Positions 37,952 through 49,304 of a stretch of DNA of 64,000 nt are shown here, piece by piece. Position 1 is the first letter of the stretch. Every line of letters begins with the position of its first letter. Under the pieces are notes generated by a model that was not told the origin of the DNA, did not search any database, and worked only from the letters and a program-made list of their open reading frames with translations. A program made the translations under genes and the position numbers. The DNA lies in the NCBI RefSeq assembly GCF_030142155.1, contig NZ_CP126247.1, forward strand, positions 2,976,001-3,040,000. The letters are read 5' to 3'. The DNA comes from Arthrobacter sp. zg-Y820 (GTDB lineage: Bacteria > Actinomycetota > Actinomycetes > Actinomycetales > Micrococcaceae).

Positions 37952-37993
37952 AGCCCCGGTGCCGCAGCGGAATTCCGCTGCGGCACCGGGGCT
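37952..37993 (-). terminator. groL terminator
   Basis: A perfect 42-base palindrome (21-bp arms) lies 11 bases after the groL stop, with a TTTTTT run on the minus strand directly after it. A textbook intrinsic terminator and the strongest in the window. Confidence 0.92.
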
Positions 37994-38004
37994 CCAACCG
38001 TTAC

Positions 38005-39992
<1,988 letters not shown>

Positions 39993-40083
39993 TCGGGCTC
40001 TCCTTTGCGTAGTTACTAACGGATGTGGACCGTCGGTAGGCGCTGGCCGTCGTCGCGGTGCCGGATGGCGCTTCCCTCAGGAA

Positions 40084-40110
40084 TTAGCACCCTCACTGGG
40101 AGAGTGCTGG
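40084..40110. promoter_or_regulatory. CIRCE element 1 (HrcA operator)
   Basis: TTAGCACCC, nine bases, GAGTGCTGG: a CIRCE dyad with mismatches only in the outer bases. It lies 92-118 bases upstream of the groS start and just downstream of the -10 box, so bound HrcA would block transcription. Confidence 0.9.
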
Positions 40111-40115
40111 TTCCT

Positions 40116-40144
40116 AACTTATGCAACGGTTAGCACTCGGTCAA
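40116..40144 (-). promoter_or_regulatory. groES promoter
   Basis: On the minus strand, -35 TTGACC (40144-40139), 17 bases, -10 TAAGTT (40121-40116). The -35 box lies inside CIRCE 2, and CIRCE 1 follows the -10 box. Confidence 0.75.
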
Positions 40145-40156
40145 GGCGAGTGCCAA
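40130..40156. promoter_or_regulatory. CIRCE element 2 (HrcA operator)
   Basis: TTAGCACTC, nine bases, GAGTGCCAA: near-perfect CIRCE, overlapping the groES -35 box. Confidence 0.92.
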
Positions 40157-40215
40157 TATTGGCTCCGGCTACCCGGGTGCCGGGAGGCGATATAACGAAA
40201 TGTGCTGCGCTTAAC

Positions 40216-40234
40216 TTGCCTTAGCCTTACCTAA
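40216..40234. promoter_or_regulatory. IdeR/DtxR-like iron box
   Basis: TTGCCTTAGCCTTACCTAA matches 15 of 19 bases of the actinobacterial iron box (its complement reads TTAGGTAAGGCTAAGGCAA). It sits about 130 bases ahead of the siderophore-binding protein gene, so iron-dependent repression is likely. Confidence 0.7.
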
Positions 40235-40362
40235 CAGATAGTTTTCAGGGGCGCGCATTGATTAGCAAACACTTCTGTGTCCTATTGGCATTTTTTCCGT
40301 TTCCGGTTGCGGGGTTTTCTCCGCCGCGCGGACCCGGACCCAAGCAGCTGGAGCCCATTACT

Positions 40363-41313
40363 GTGAAAAACACCCTCAAGTCCCGCATCGTCGCGGGCAC
40401 CGCGCTGGCCTCTCTCCTCGCGCTGAGCGCCTGCGGAGCCGAGACGGCCGCCACCGCCGAAGAAGCTCCCGAGCCGACCAACGTCACCGTTGAGCATGCC
40501 CAGGGAACCACTGAAGTTCCGGTGAACCCGGAAACCGTCTACACCTTCGACCTGGGTGCCCTCGACACGATGGATGCCCTCGACGTTGATGTCGACGGCG
40601 TTCCGGCAGCCAACTTCCCCGACAGCCTCTCCAAGTTCGCCGGTGATGATTACACGAAGATCGGCTCCATGAAGGAACCGGATTTCGAAGCCATCAGCGA
40701 AGGCGCACCGGACCTGATCATCATCTCGGGCCGTGTTGCTGCCTCCTATGAGGAACTGAGCAAGATTGCGCCCACCATCGACCTGAGCGTTGATGCGGCT
40801 GATCCGATGGCTTCCTTCAAGGAAGCAACGGGTACGCTGGGCCGGATCTTCGACAAGGAAGAAGCCGCTGACGAGAAGCTCGCCGCCATCGACAAGCGGA
40901 TCGAAGAGACCAAAACCGCTGCAGCTGACGCAGGAACCGGCCTGGTCGTCATGACCAGCGGCGGCGAAATGACTGCTTACGGCGCCGGCTCCCGCTTCGG
41001 CATCATCCACGACGTCCTCGGCGTGACTCCGGTCGCGGAGATCAAGTCCGAAGGCAAGCACGGCGAGTCCGTCACCGCCGAATACATCGCCACCAAGAAC
41101 CCCGACAACCTGTTCGTCATCGACCGCGACACTGCAGTCGGCGAAAGCGGCGAGGCAGCTGTTGCCGTGCTGGACAACGAACTGGTCAACGGCACCAACG
41201 CCGCCAAGAACGACCGCATCACCACGCTGGACGCCAACAGCTGGTACCTCGTGGGCTACGGCCTGACCAACGTGGACAGCATGGTCACCGAAGTCCAGAA
41301 CGGTATTTCCTAA
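40363..41313 (+). CDS. yclQ: siderophore-binding lipoprotein (YclQ/CeuE-like)
   Basis: The protein is 316 aa. The signal peptide ends L-S-A-C (Cys about 22). The mature protein is a class III binder with Y-T-F-D-L-G-A-L-D-T, the S-K-F-A-G-D-D-Y-T-K-I-G-S-M-K-E-P-D-F block and P-D-L-I-I-I-S, close to B. subtilis YclQ (petrobactin/catecholate precursor binder). GTG 40363 is chosen for its GGAG and signal peptide; the open frame extends upstream to 40258 over the promoter. First gene of the iron operon. Confidence 0.85.
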   Translation: MKNTLKSRIVAGTALASLLALSACGAETAATAEEAPEPTNVTVEHAQGTTEVPVNPETVYTFDLGALDTMDALDVDVDGVPAANFPDSLSKFAGDDYTKIGSMKEPDFEAISEGAPDLIIISGRVAASYEELSKIAPTIDLSVDAADPMASFKEATGTLGRIFDKEEAADEKLAAIDKRIEETKTAAADAGTGLVVMTSGGEMTAYGAGSRFGIIHDVLGVTPVAEIKSEGKHGESVTAEYIATKNPDNLFVIDRDTAVGESGEAAVAVLDNELVNGTNAAKNDRITTLDANSWYLVGYGLTNVDSMVTEVQNGIS

Positions 41314-41379
41314 CATCCCTTTCACCGCCTTAGGTTCCGGCACCGCTGCCGGAACCTAAGGCGAGACCGGACTTTTCTC

Positions 41380-42441
41380 ATGAGCGCTCCCGCCGCGCCT
41401 GCCCCAGGCCCCGCTTCTCCCCCCGCATTGCCCCCGCCCTCCACTTCCGCCGCCGTCACCCGACGACGGCGGTTTCCGCGTACCGCGGCCAGCCTGGCGC
41501 TGGGGTCCGCAGCGGTCTTCGTGCTGGCTGTGGCGAGCATGTTCATCGGGGTCAGCGACGTTTCGCTGCCCTCGCTGCTGGCCGGGGATCCCGTGGCGTG
41601 GCAGGTCTTTTGGGTCAGCCGCGTTCCCCGCACCCTGAGCATCATCCTCGCCGGCATGGCCCTGAGCGTCGCCGGGCTCATCATGCAGCTGATGGCCCGC
41701 AACAAGTTCGTGGAACCGGGCACCGTCGGCACCGTGGAGTCCGCATCCCTGGGCATCCTGGTGGTCACCGTCCTGCTTCCCGGCGCCTCCATGATCATGA
41801 AGATGTCCACCGCCACCCTGTTCGCGGCAGCCGGAACCGCACTGTTCCTGCTCATCCTGCGCCGCCTGCCGATGCGCAACACGCTGATCGTTCCCCTGGT
41901 CGGCATCATGCTCGGCGGCGTCATCTCCGCCGTCACCACCTTTTTCGCTTACCGCACCGACCTGCTGCAAACCCTGAACAGCTGGATGGTCGGAGACTTC
42001 TCGGGCGTCCTGCGGGGCCGCTATGAGCTGCTCTGGATCGTCGGCATCCTGACGGTGATCGGCTACCTCGCCGCCGACCGCTTCACCGTCGCGGGCATGG
42101 GCGCCGATTTCACCACCAACCTCGGCCTGAACTACAACCGCGTGATGATGCTGGGCCTGGTCATCGTGTCCCTGATCAGCGCCGTCGTCGTCGTCAGCGT
42201 GGGTTCCATTCCGTTCCTGGGCCTGATCGTGCCGAACCTGGTCTCCCTGATGATCGGCGACAACGTCCGGCGGGCGGTGCCCTGGGTCGCCGTCTTCGGC
42301 GCCGGCTTTGTCCTGGCCTGCGACATCATCGGCCGCACCATCCGCTACCCATACGAAATTCCGGTGGGCGTGATCGTCTCTGCCATCGGCAGCGTCCTCT
42401 TCCTGTACCTGCTCCTGCGAAAGCGTGCCGCCCGTGGCTAA
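41380..42441 (+). CDS. yclN: FecCD-family siderophore permease (YclN-like)
   Basis: The protein is 353 aa. A 30-residue Pro/Ala lead is followed by nine to ten membrane helices. FecCD motifs are L-A-G-M-A-L-S-V-A-G-L-I-M-Q (about 88) and I-P-F-L-G-L-I-V-P-N-L-V (about 273). Overlaps the next permease by eight bases. Confidence 0.87.
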   Translation: MSAPAAPAPGPASPPALPPPSTSAAVTRRRRFPRTAASLALGSAAVFVLAVASMFIGVSDVSLPSLLAGDPVAWQVFWVSRVPRTLSIILAGMALSVAGLIMQLMARNKFVEPGTVGTVESASLGILVVTVLLPGASMIMKMSTATLFAAAGTALFLLILRRLPMRNTLIVPLVGIMLGGVISAVTTFFAYRTDLLQTLNSWMVGDFSGVLRGRYELLWIVGILTVIGYLAADRFTVAGMGADFTTNLGLNYNRVMMLGLVIVSLISAVVVVSVGSIPFLGLIVPNLVSLMIGDNVRRAVPWVAVFGAGFVLACDIIGRTIRYPYEIPVGVIVSAIGSVLFLYLLLRKRAARG

Positions 42442-43444
42442 TTCCAACCCGCTGCCGACGGCGATGGTCTCCTCCCGCCGGCACCCGGTGCGCTCTCTGC
42501 CGCCGAAGTTCTGGATCATCACCCTGGGAATTGCCGCGGCAGCCCTCGTCGCGGTGTTCATGACCATCGAGCTGCGGGGAAACCTCGGCTACATCCTGCC
42601 GCGCCGCGCCGTCAAGGTGGCGTCGATGATCCTGGTGGCTTACGCCGTCGGGGTCTCCACCGTGCTCTTCCAGACGGTGACCTGCAACCGCATCCTGACG
42701 CCGTCGATCATGGGCTTTGACGCCCTGTACGTGCTGCTGCAGACCGCCCTGGTGTTCGTGATCGGCGGCCAGGCCGTGCTCACGATGTCCGAGCCCGTGC
42801 TCTTCATCATCGAGCTCGTGCTCATGGTGGGCTTCTCCTTCCTGCTCTACCGCTGGCTGTTCACCGGCGGCGGCAAGTCCCTGCACCTGATGCTGCTGGT
42901 GGGAATCATCTTCGGCACCATGTTCCGGGGCTTCTCGTCCCTGCTCCAGCGGCTGATCGATCCCAGCGAGTTCATCATCCTGCAGGACCTGTTCTTCGCC
43001 TCCTTCAACAACGTGGACGGTGCCCTGCTGGGCTACTCAGCCATCGCCGTCGCGCTGGTCAGCATCATGGCCTGGCGGATGCGCAGCTCCTTCGACGTCC
43101 TCGCCCTGGGCCGGGACATGGCCGTCAACCTCGGCGTCGACCACAAGAAGGCAGTGACGTCAACGCTGATCATCTGCTCCGTCCTGGTCGCCGTCTCCAC
43201 CGCCCTGGTGGGCCCGGTGACGTTCTTCGGCCTGCTGGTCGCTTCGCTGGCCTACCAGCTGTGCTCGCACTTCCGCCACGCCGCGGTGCTGCCCATCGCC
43301 GTGCTGCTCGGCATCATCGCCCTGGTCGGCGGGCAGCTGGTCCTGGAACGGATCTTCGCGTTCGACACGGCACTGAGCATAGTCATCGAATTCGTCGGCG
43401 GCATCGTCTTCCTTATCCTGCTGCTGAGAGGCAACGTCAAATGA
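42434..43444 (+). CDS. yclO: FecCD-family siderophore permease (YclO-like)
   Basis: The protein is 336 aa with nine to ten helices and F-F-G-L-L-V-A-S-L-A-Y (about 271). It has the typical YclO divergence: G-V-S-T-V-L-F-Q-T-V in place of the usual FecCD start motif. Start GTG 42434 overlaps the previous stop; GTG 42425 is the alternative. Ends in ATGA overlap with the ATPase gene. Confidence 0.85.
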   Translation: MANSNPLPTAMVSSRRHPVRSLPPKFWIITLGIAAAALVAVFMTIELRGNLGYILPRRAVKVASMILVAYAVGVSTVLFQTVTCNRILTPSIMGFDALYVLLQTALVFVIGGQAVLTMSEPVLFIIELVLMVGFSFLLYRWLFTGGGKSLHLMLLVGIIFGTMFRGFSSLLQRLIDPSEFIILQDLFFASFNNVDGALLGYSAIAVALVSIMAWRMRSSFDVLALGRDMAVNLGVDHKKAVTSTLIICSVLVAVSTALVGPVTFFGLLVASLAYQLCSHFRHAAVLPIAVLLGIIALVGGQLVLERIFAFDTALSIVIEFVGGIVFLILLLRGNVK

Positions 43445-44199
43445 TCTCCATAACCGGCGTCTCCAAGTCCTATGCCAACCAACTGGTGGTCGACGGCGTC
43501 AGCGCCGACATCAAGGAAGGCGGCATCACCTCGATCATCGGGCCCAACGGTGCCGGCAAATCCACCCTGCTGTCGATGATTTCCCGGCTGCTGCGCATGG
43601 ACAGCGGATCGGTGCTGGTGGACGGTCTGGATGTCAGCGCCACCGGCGGCAAGGAGCTGGCCCGGAAAATGGCCATCCTGCGCCAGGACAACCAGCTCAC
43701 GGTCCGCCTTACCGTGCGTGATCTGGTGGGCTTCGGCCGCTACCCGCACAACGGCGGACGCCCGACCATCGCGGACAAGGCCTTCATCGACGAGGCCATG
43801 GCCTATCTGGACCTGACGGCCCTGGCCGACCGGTTTGTCGACGAGCTCTCCGGCGGACAGCGCCAGCGCGCGTTCATCGCCATGGTCCTGGCCCAGGGCA
43901 CCGACTACCTGCTGCTGGACGAACCGCTGAACAACCTGGACATGAAGCACTCGGTGGAGATGATGCGCCTGCTGCGCCGGCTCACCGACGACTTCGGCAA
44001 AACCGTGGTGCTGGTCATCCACGACATCAACTTCGCCTCCTGCTACTCCGACGACATTATTGCCATGCGCGAGGGCCGGCTGATCCACCAGGGGCCGCCG
44101 GTGAAGATCATGCAGCCGGAGGTGCTGCGGGACATCTACGACATCGACATCCGCATCGAGGAGATCGACGGCAACCGGATCGGCGTCTACTTCGCCTAG
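43441..44199 (+). CDS. yclP: siderophore ABC transporter ATPase (YclP-like)
   Basis: The 252-aa length is identical to B. subtilis YclP. Walker A is G-P-N-G-A-G-K-S-T (about 34), signature L-S-G-G-Q-R-Q-R-A-F-I (about 137), Walker B Y-L-L-L-D-E-P-L-N-N-L-D (about 157) and H-loop V-I-H-D-I (about 191). ATGA overlap with the permease. Its last four bases overlap the convergent downstream gene. Confidence 0.92.
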   Translation: MISITGVSKSYANQLVVDGVSADIKEGGITSIIGPNGAGKSTLLSMISRLLRMDSGSVLVDGLDVSATGGKELARKMAILRQDNQLTVRLTVRDLVGFGRYPHNGGRPTIADKAFIDEAMAYLDLTALADRFVDELSGGQRQRAFIAMVLAQGTDYLLLDEPLNNLDMKHSVEMMRLLRRLTDDFGKTVVLVIHDINFASCYSDDIIAMREGRLIHQGPPVKIMQPEVLRDIYDIDIRIEEIDGNRIGVYFA

Positions 44200-44585
44200 C
44201 TTCCTCCCTGCAGGAACCTCTTGGCGAACAGATCTTCGCCCCGCGCCATCAACCGATCGGCTTCCTTCATCCATGCCGGCTGGAGGAATTTCGGCATCCA
44301 AAATATTCCGCCAACGCCGAGCAGCCAACTGGTAAACAGTGCCAGGCCAAAAGGCACCGTCAGGGCCTCGAGGTCGGCAACCAAGACAAAATGGGCAGAG
44401 GCTATCAGCATGATGAAGGTACCCAGATAGGTGGTGGCCAGCGAAGGCTTACCGGGGAAAAAGTCGTCTACCGCCAGAAACCGAAGGAACTTTTTCCGGT
44501 AGGTGAGGATCCCCACGAGGCAAAGGAAAAGGCCCCACGGGAAAAGGATGGCAAACAGCGCCCAGTAGTTGGTGGTCGGGTCCAT
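44196..44585 (-). CDS. small membrane protein, unknown
   Basis: The protein is 129 aa with three predicted helices (about 8-25, 50-70 and 78-97) and a C-terminal basic tail (W-M-K-E-A-D-R-L-M-A-R-G-E-D). Codon use is less biased than its neighbours. It converges with yclP, overlapping by four bases. No family recognised. Confidence 0.6.
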   Translation of the reverse strand: MDPTTNYWALFAILFPWGLFLCLVGILTYRKKFLRFLAVDDFFPGKPSLATTYLGTFIMLIASAHFVLVADLEALTVPFGLALFTSWLLGVGGIFWMPKFLQPAWMKEADRLMARGEDLFAKRFLQGGS

Positions 44586-44707
44586 TCCGTTTGCCTGCCT
44601 TCTTACGGTATTTCCCGCCGTTCACGGTGATGTGCTTGGCGGTCTCTATCTTCGCCCCTGGCCAACAAGCCTATCGCTGTCCTTCATTCAGGCCGGCCGG
44701 TGGTCAT

Positions 44708-45877
44708 CTAGGCGGTCCCGTCCGACGACGACGCCCGCACCCGTGCCAGCCGCTCCACCGCCTCGGCCAGCACCTCCGGGGAGCAGGCGAAGTTCAACCG
44801 GGCGAAGCCGCTGCCCTGCGGCCCGAACCGGTGCCCCGGTTCCAGCGCCACCCGGGCCCGTTCCAGGGCCACGGCAGCCGGATCCTCACCCCAGCCGACC
44901 CCCCGGAAGTCCAGCCAGGCCAGATATCCGGCGGCGGGCGGACGGTACACAACACCGGGCAGCCGGGCCGCCAGCAGCTCGCCGAGCAGCCGGCGATTCT
45001 CCTCCAGCGCGGCCATGACGGCCTCCAGCCAGGACCCGCCGTCGTTATACGCGGCCACGGTGCCGTGCAGGCCCAGAATGCTGGTCCGAGCGGCAACCTC
45101 GTCCGGCATGGAGTCCAGCTGCAGCCGGGTGCGTTCGCTGGAGGCCACCATCACCGCGCACTTGGTGCCGGCAATGTTCCAGGCTTTGCTGGCTGCGGTC
45201 ACGCACAGGCCGTACTCGCGGGCATTCGCGGAGACGGAGAGGTAAGGCGTGAACGAGCCCGGCGCGTAGGTCAGCGGAGCATGGATTTCATCGCTGATCA
45301 CGGCCACTCCGTATTTGGCCGACAGGTCGGCGAGCGCCCGGAGGATTTCAGCCGAATGCACCAGGCCCAGCGGATTGTGCGGATTGCACAGCAGCAGGGC
45401 GTCGGCTCCCTTGGCAAACGCGCGTTCCAGCGCCGGCAGGTCCAGCTGCCAGCCCCTCCCCGTGAGCAGCAGTGGAACTTCCACCACCGAAGCGTCGGCT
45501 TCCGGCGGCAGCTCATAGAAGGGCGGATAGACCGGCGGGGTGATGACCACGCTGCCGTCCATCGGAACCGCCTGCCGCAGACACTCGACGATGGCCACGC
45601 TGACGTCGGTGGTGGTCCGCACGTCCCCGGGATCCACCGCCCAGTTCCAGGTCCGCCCGGCGTGCCCGGCAAAGGCACCGGCGACCGGTTCCGGGCCGGC
45701 AATGTAACCCGTGTCCGACGCCAGGACCCGGTGAATGATGGCCTGCTGCACGGGCTCGGCCAGCGGATAGTCCATTTCCGCCACGAACAGCGGCAGGACG
45801 TCCGCCGGGTAGGTCTGCCATTTCGCGCTGGTCCGGGCTCGCAGCGCGGCCAGCGGCTCCGCCGCGATCTTCATCAT
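44708..45877 (-). CDS. PatB/MalY-type PLP enzyme (cystathionine beta-lyase-like)
   Basis: The protein is 389 aa, fold-type I. It has F-V-A-E-M-D-Y-P-L-A-E-P (about 30-42), L-C-N-P-H-N-P-L-G (about 165), V-I-S-D-E-I-H-A-P-L (about 197) and the PLP Lys in A-A-S-K-A-W-N-I-A-G (about 230). The family cleaves C-S bonds of cystathionine and similar substrates. ATG 45877 or 45874. Divergent from the methyltransferase gene. An unrelated longer frame upstream overlaps that gene and is not used. Confidence 0.87.
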   Translation of the reverse strand: MMKIAAEPLAALRARTSAKWQTYPADVLPLFVAEMDYPLAEPVQQAIIHRVLASDTGYIAGPEPVAGAFAGHAGRTWNWAVDPGDVRTTTDVSVAIVECLRQAVPMDGSVVITPPVYPPFYELPPEADASVVEVPLLLTGRGWQLDLPALERAFAKGADALLLCNPHNPLGLVHSAEILRALADLSAKYGVAVISDEIHAPLTYAPGSFTPYLSVSANAREYGLCVTAASKAWNIAGTKCAVMVASSERTRLQLDSMPDEVAARTSILGLHGTVAAYNDGGSWLEAVMAALEENRRLLGELLAARLPGVVYRPPAAGYLAWLDFRGVGWGEDPAAVALERARVALEPGHRFGPQGSGFARLNFACSPEVLAEAVERLARVRASSSDGTA

Positions 45878-45931
45878 GCCGCCCAACCTACAGCTAACGT
45901 GCCCGGCGGCAGAAGAACTAGGCTGGTAGGC

Positions 45932-47152
45932 ATGCCGGATACCTCCCTCGCCCATGTTCTGACCTCCGAAGGCTGGGAACTGCTGAACTCCCTCGGCCCG
46001 TACCTGGAGTCCGAGTCCTTTAAGCTCAACAACGATCTGCGCAAGGCCGGGCACTCCCCCGAGGTGGTGGCCGCCGTCCTGACCCAGGCCAAACTGCGGA
46101 TGAAGGCCCGGGGCAAGTTCGGCCCGTTTGCCGAGCACATGCTCTTCACCGCGCCGGGGCTGGAGCAGGCCACCCGCCTGAATGTCGCGGCGCTGCATGC
46201 CCAGCGGTACGTTCAGGCCGGCTTGGAGAAGGTAGCGGACCTGGGCTGCGGAATCGGCGCGGATTCCCTGGCGCTGGCCACGCTGGACCGGCAGGTGACC
46301 GCCGTCGAGCTTGATGAAATCACCGCCGCCGCGGCCACCATCAACCTGATGCCCTGGCCCAACGCCAAGGTGGTCCAGGGCGCCGCCGAAGAGTTCGACC
46401 TCGGCGGGTTCGACGGCGTGTGGCTGGATCCGGCACGCCGGACCACCTCGACCTCCGGCACCACCCGCATTTTTGATCCGGAAGCGTTTTCTCCGCCGCT
46501 GTCCTTCGTGGAATCACTGGCCGACGCCGGCCTGCCCGTGGGCGTGAAAATGGGCCCCGGAATTCCGCACGACGCGCTGCCGAAGAACTGCGAAGCGCAG
46601 TGGGTATCAGTGGACGGCGACGTAACCGAGGCGACCCTGTGGTTCAATGCCCTGCGCCGCGACGGCGTCCGCCGCGCCGCCCTGGTGATCGGAGCCAACG
46701 GCGCCGCGGAGCTGACCTCGCCGTTCGACTACGTGCCCGGCGGCGAGGACGTCGCCGTCGGTCCCGTGGATGCCTACCTGTACGAGCCCGACGGCGCGGT
46801 CATCCGCGCTGGGCTTGTTGCCGACGTCGCCCGCTCCCTGGACGGTCACCTGCTGGATCCGCACATTGCCTACATCGGTGCCCCCGAGCTGATGGCGACG
46901 CCCTTCGCACGCGCCTACCGGGTGCTCGAAGTGCGCCCCTACAACGTCAAGGCGCTCAAGGCCTGGGTGAAGGCCAACGGCATCGGTGTCCTGGACATCA
47001 AGAAGCGCGGCATGTCGGTCACTCCCGAGGAGCTGCGCAAGCAGCTGCTCACCGGGTCCGGCAAGGGACCGAACAAGGCCACGCTGGTCCTGACCCGGCT
47101 GGGTGAGGACCGGGTGGCCATTGTGGTGGAGCCGGTGACCTCCGCCGCCTAG
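45932..47152 (+). CDS. class I SAM-dependent methyltransferase with THUMP-like domain
   Basis: The protein is 406 aa. SAM motif I is V-A-D-L-G-C-G-I-G-A-D-S-L (about 97-109), and W-L-D-P-A-R-R (about 168) is an N/D-P-P-Y-type catalytic variant. The C-terminal 80 residues (Y-R-V-L-E-V-R-P-Y-N-V-K-A-L-K) match the THUMP-like domain, which suggests RNA as substrate. The target is unknown. ATG 45932, in the 54-base gap from the divergent lyase gene. Confidence 0.85.
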   Translation: MPDTSLAHVLTSEGWELLNSLGPYLESESFKLNNDLRKAGHSPEVVAAVLTQAKLRMKARGKFGPFAEHMLFTAPGLEQATRLNVAALHAQRYVQAGLEKVADLGCGIGADSLALATLDRQVTAVELDEITAAAATINLMPWPNAKVVQGAAEEFDLGGFDGVWLDPARRTTSTSGTTRIFDPEAFSPPLSFVESLADAGLPVGVKMGPGIPHDALPKNCEAQWVSVDGDVTEATLWFNALRRDGVRRAALVIGANGAAELTSPFDYVPGGEDVAVGPVDAYLYEPDGAVIRAGLVADVARSLDGHLLDPHIAYIGAPELMATPFARAYRVLEVRPYNVKALKAWVKANGIGVLDIKKRGMSVTPEELRKQLLTGSGKGPNKATLVLTRLGEDRVAIVVEPVTSAA

Positions 47153-47185
47153 GCAGATGCGGAGATCCGCGCGGAGACGGCCGGG

Positions 47186-47998
47186 TCAGGCGCGGGAGAA
47201 TTCGCTGGCAGCCCGCACCTGCTCCGGCGTGGGCCGGACCCCGGTGTAGAGCACAAACTGCTCCTCCGCCTGGAGGGCGATCACTTCGGCACCGGTGATG
47301 ACCTTCTTGCCCGCTGCGCGCGCTGCGCGAACCAGGGGCGTTTCGGCGGGGAGCGCGACGACGTCGAACACCGTCCGCGCGGCCGCAACCGCCGCGTCGT
47401 CCAGGGACTGGACCGCCTCGTGTTCCCCGGTCATGCCCAGCGGAGTGACGTTGATGATGAGGTCGGCCGTAATGCCCGCCGCCTCTGCCTGCCAGTTGAA
47501 GTCGTAGCGGTCGGCAAGTGCCCGTCCGGTGCCTTCGTTGCGGGCCACAATGGTGACGTCGGAGAATCCGGCGTTCCGCAGCGCAGCGGCGACCGCCTTG
47601 GCCATGCCCCCGGATCCCTGCAGCAGCACGGACCAGGCGACGGGGATGTGGTGGTCGGCCAGCAGCCGGGCTATCGCCAAGTAGTCGGTGTTGTAGGCGG
47701 TGAGGACGCCGTCGTCGTTCACTATCGTATTGACCGAGCTGATCGCCTCCGCCGACGGATCCATCCGGTCCACCAGCGCGATGACGTCTTCCTTGTACGG
47801 CATGGAAATGGCGCAGCCGCGGATCGGCAGGCCGCGCACTCCCGCAATTGCCTGGGCCAGATCCGTGGGCGCGAAAGCCTTGTAGACGTAGTTCAGGTCC
47901 AGCAGGTCGTAGAGGTAGTTGTGGAAGCGCGTTCCGATATTGGACGGCCGCGCAGCGAGGGAAACACACAGGGTCATGTCTTTATTCAGAATGGGCAC
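47186..47998 (-). CDS. shikimate dehydrogenase-family protein
   Basis: The protein is 270 aa. It begins N-K-D-M-T-L-C-V-S-L-A-A-R-P, a form seen in the AroE-like subgroup. Family residues are S-M-P-Y-K-E (about 65, with the catalytic Lys), N-T-D-Y (about 103) and the NAD(P) loop L-Q-G-S-G-G-M-A-K-A (about 126). It may act on shikimate or quinate-like substrates; no other aro gene lies nearby, so it may not be the main AroE. GTG start. Confidence 0.82.
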   Translation of the reverse strand: MPILNKDMTLCVSLAARPSNIGTRFHNYLYDLLDLNYVYKAFAPTDLAQAIAGVRGLPIRGCAISMPYKEDVIALVDRMDPSAEAISSVNTIVNDDGVLTAYNTDYLAIARLLADHHIPVAWSVLLQGSGGMAKAVAAALRNAGFSDVTIVARNEGTGRALADRYDFNWQAEAAGITADLIINVTPLGMTGEHEAVQSLDDAAVAAARTVFDVVALPAETPLVRAARAAGKKVITGAEVIALQAEEQFVLYTGVRPTPEQVRAASEFSRA

Positions 47999-48155
47999 GA
48001 TCCCATTATGGCCTTCGAGGCTTCCGGGGGAATGGTGCGCGGGCCGGCTCGTTGATGGATTGCCGGCACTTGACAGTTAGGATTGAACCGGGTTCTCAAG
48101 CGCGATGATGCGGGACCGGGTCCTCCACAGATTACGCAGTACAGCAGGAGTCAGT

Positions 48156-49304
48156 TTGCAAATCGGTTTCGCCCAGTCGGCCCAGTCAACACTCGGCGTT
48201 GAATGGGAACTGGCCCTTGTCGACCGGACCACGGGAGATTTGGTCTCCGTGGCTGACCAGGTCCTGCGCGGCGTCAGCGCCGCTTATCCGGGCCTCACCG
48301 AGGATGACGAGCACCCGCATATCAAGCAGGAGCTGCTCGAGAATACGGTGGAGCTGGTGACCGGCGTCTGCAACACGGTCGCTGATGCAAAAGCGGACCT
48401 CTCTCGATCCCTTGAAGCCCTGCGCCGGGTCACGGACCCCATGGGCGTCGAATTGTTCTGCTCCGGATCTCATCCGTTCAGCGCTCCCCGGTCGCAGCCC
48501 ATCACTGACAAGGAACGCTACGCCAAGCTGATTGACCGCACCCAGTGGTGGGGCCAGCAGATGCTGATCTACGGAGTGCACGTGCATGTCGGCCTGGATT
48601 CGCGTGACAAGGCACTGCCCGTCGTGGACGGCCTGGTGAACTATTTCCCGCACTTCCAGGCGCTGTCAGCGTCCTCTCCGTACTGGTCCGGCGAGGACAC
48701 CGGCTATGCCTCCCAGCGGGCCCTGATGTTCCAGCAGCTGCCCACCGCCGGCCTGCCCTTCCAATTCGGGTCCTGGGCGGAGTACGAGTCCTATGTGCAG
48801 GACATGTACACCACCGGAGTGATCGACTCGATCAGCGAGATCCGCTGGGACATCCGCCCCGTGCCCAACCTGGGCACCGTCGAAATGCGGGTCTGCGACG
48901 GCATGGCCACCATTGAGGACGTCGGCGCCGTGGCAGCCCTCACCCAGTGCCTGGTGGAGGAGTTCTCCACCATCCTGGACAACGGCGGCAGCATCCCCAC
49001 CATGCCCCCGTGGCATGTGCAGGAGAACAAGTGGCGTGCCGCCCGCTACGGCCTCGATGCCATCATCATCTTGGATGCTGCCGGCAACGAGAAGCTGGTC
49101 ACCGACCACCTTCTCGAAGATGTCCTGCCGCGTCTGGCACCCGTCGCCGAAAAACTGGGCTGTGCAGCCGAGCTGGCCGACGTGGCCGTGATCATCGAGC
49201 GCGGCGCCGGCTACCAGCGGCAGCGTCGCGTGGCCGCAGAAAACGGCGGCGACCTGCGTGCCGTCGTCCAGGACGGCATCCGGCAGCTGCGCGGCGAAGC
49301 TTAG
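48156..49304 (+). CDS. carboxylate-amine ligase, YbdK family (glutamate-cysteine ligase type 2)
   Basis: The protein is 382 aa. It shows S-T-L-G-V-E-W-E-L-A-L (about 10), the GCS2 start, H-V-H-V-G-L-D (about 145) and R-P-V-P-N-L-G-T-V-E-M-R (about 235). It joins an amino acid to glutamate or another carboxylate. The TTG start at 48156 is supported by GGAG five bases ahead; upstream in-frame codons lack a signal. Whether it makes gamma-glutamylcysteine here is unsure, as mycothiol is the usual thiol in this group. Confidence 0.87.
   Translation: MQIGFAQSAQSTLGVEWELALVDRTTGDLVSVADQVLRGVSAAYPGLTEDDEHPHIKQELLENTVELVTGVCNTVADAKADLSRSLEALRRVTDPMGVELFCSGSHPFSAPRSQPITDKERYAKLIDRTQWWGQQMLIYGVHVHVGLDSRDKALPVVDGLVNYFPHFQALSASSPYWSGEDTGYASQRALMFQQLPTAGLPFQFGSWAEYESYVQDMYTTGVIDSISEIRWDIRPVPNLGTVEMRVCDGMATIEDVGAVAALTQCLVEEFSTILDNGGSIPTMPPWHVQENKWRAARYGLDAIIILDAAGNEKLVTDHLLEDVLPRLAPVAEKLGCAAELADVAVIIERGAGYQRQRRVAAENGGDLRAVVQDGIRQLRGEA

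Noticed and set aside
37795..37986. 63-codon frame between guaB and groL
   Set aside because: It crosses the groL terminator and the tandem repeat and has a shadow-type Arg/Gly composition.
44591..47152. Single plus-strand open frame of 853 codons
   Set aside because: Its first 447 codons are antisense to the PLP lyase; only the part from ATG 45932 is the real methyltransferase.
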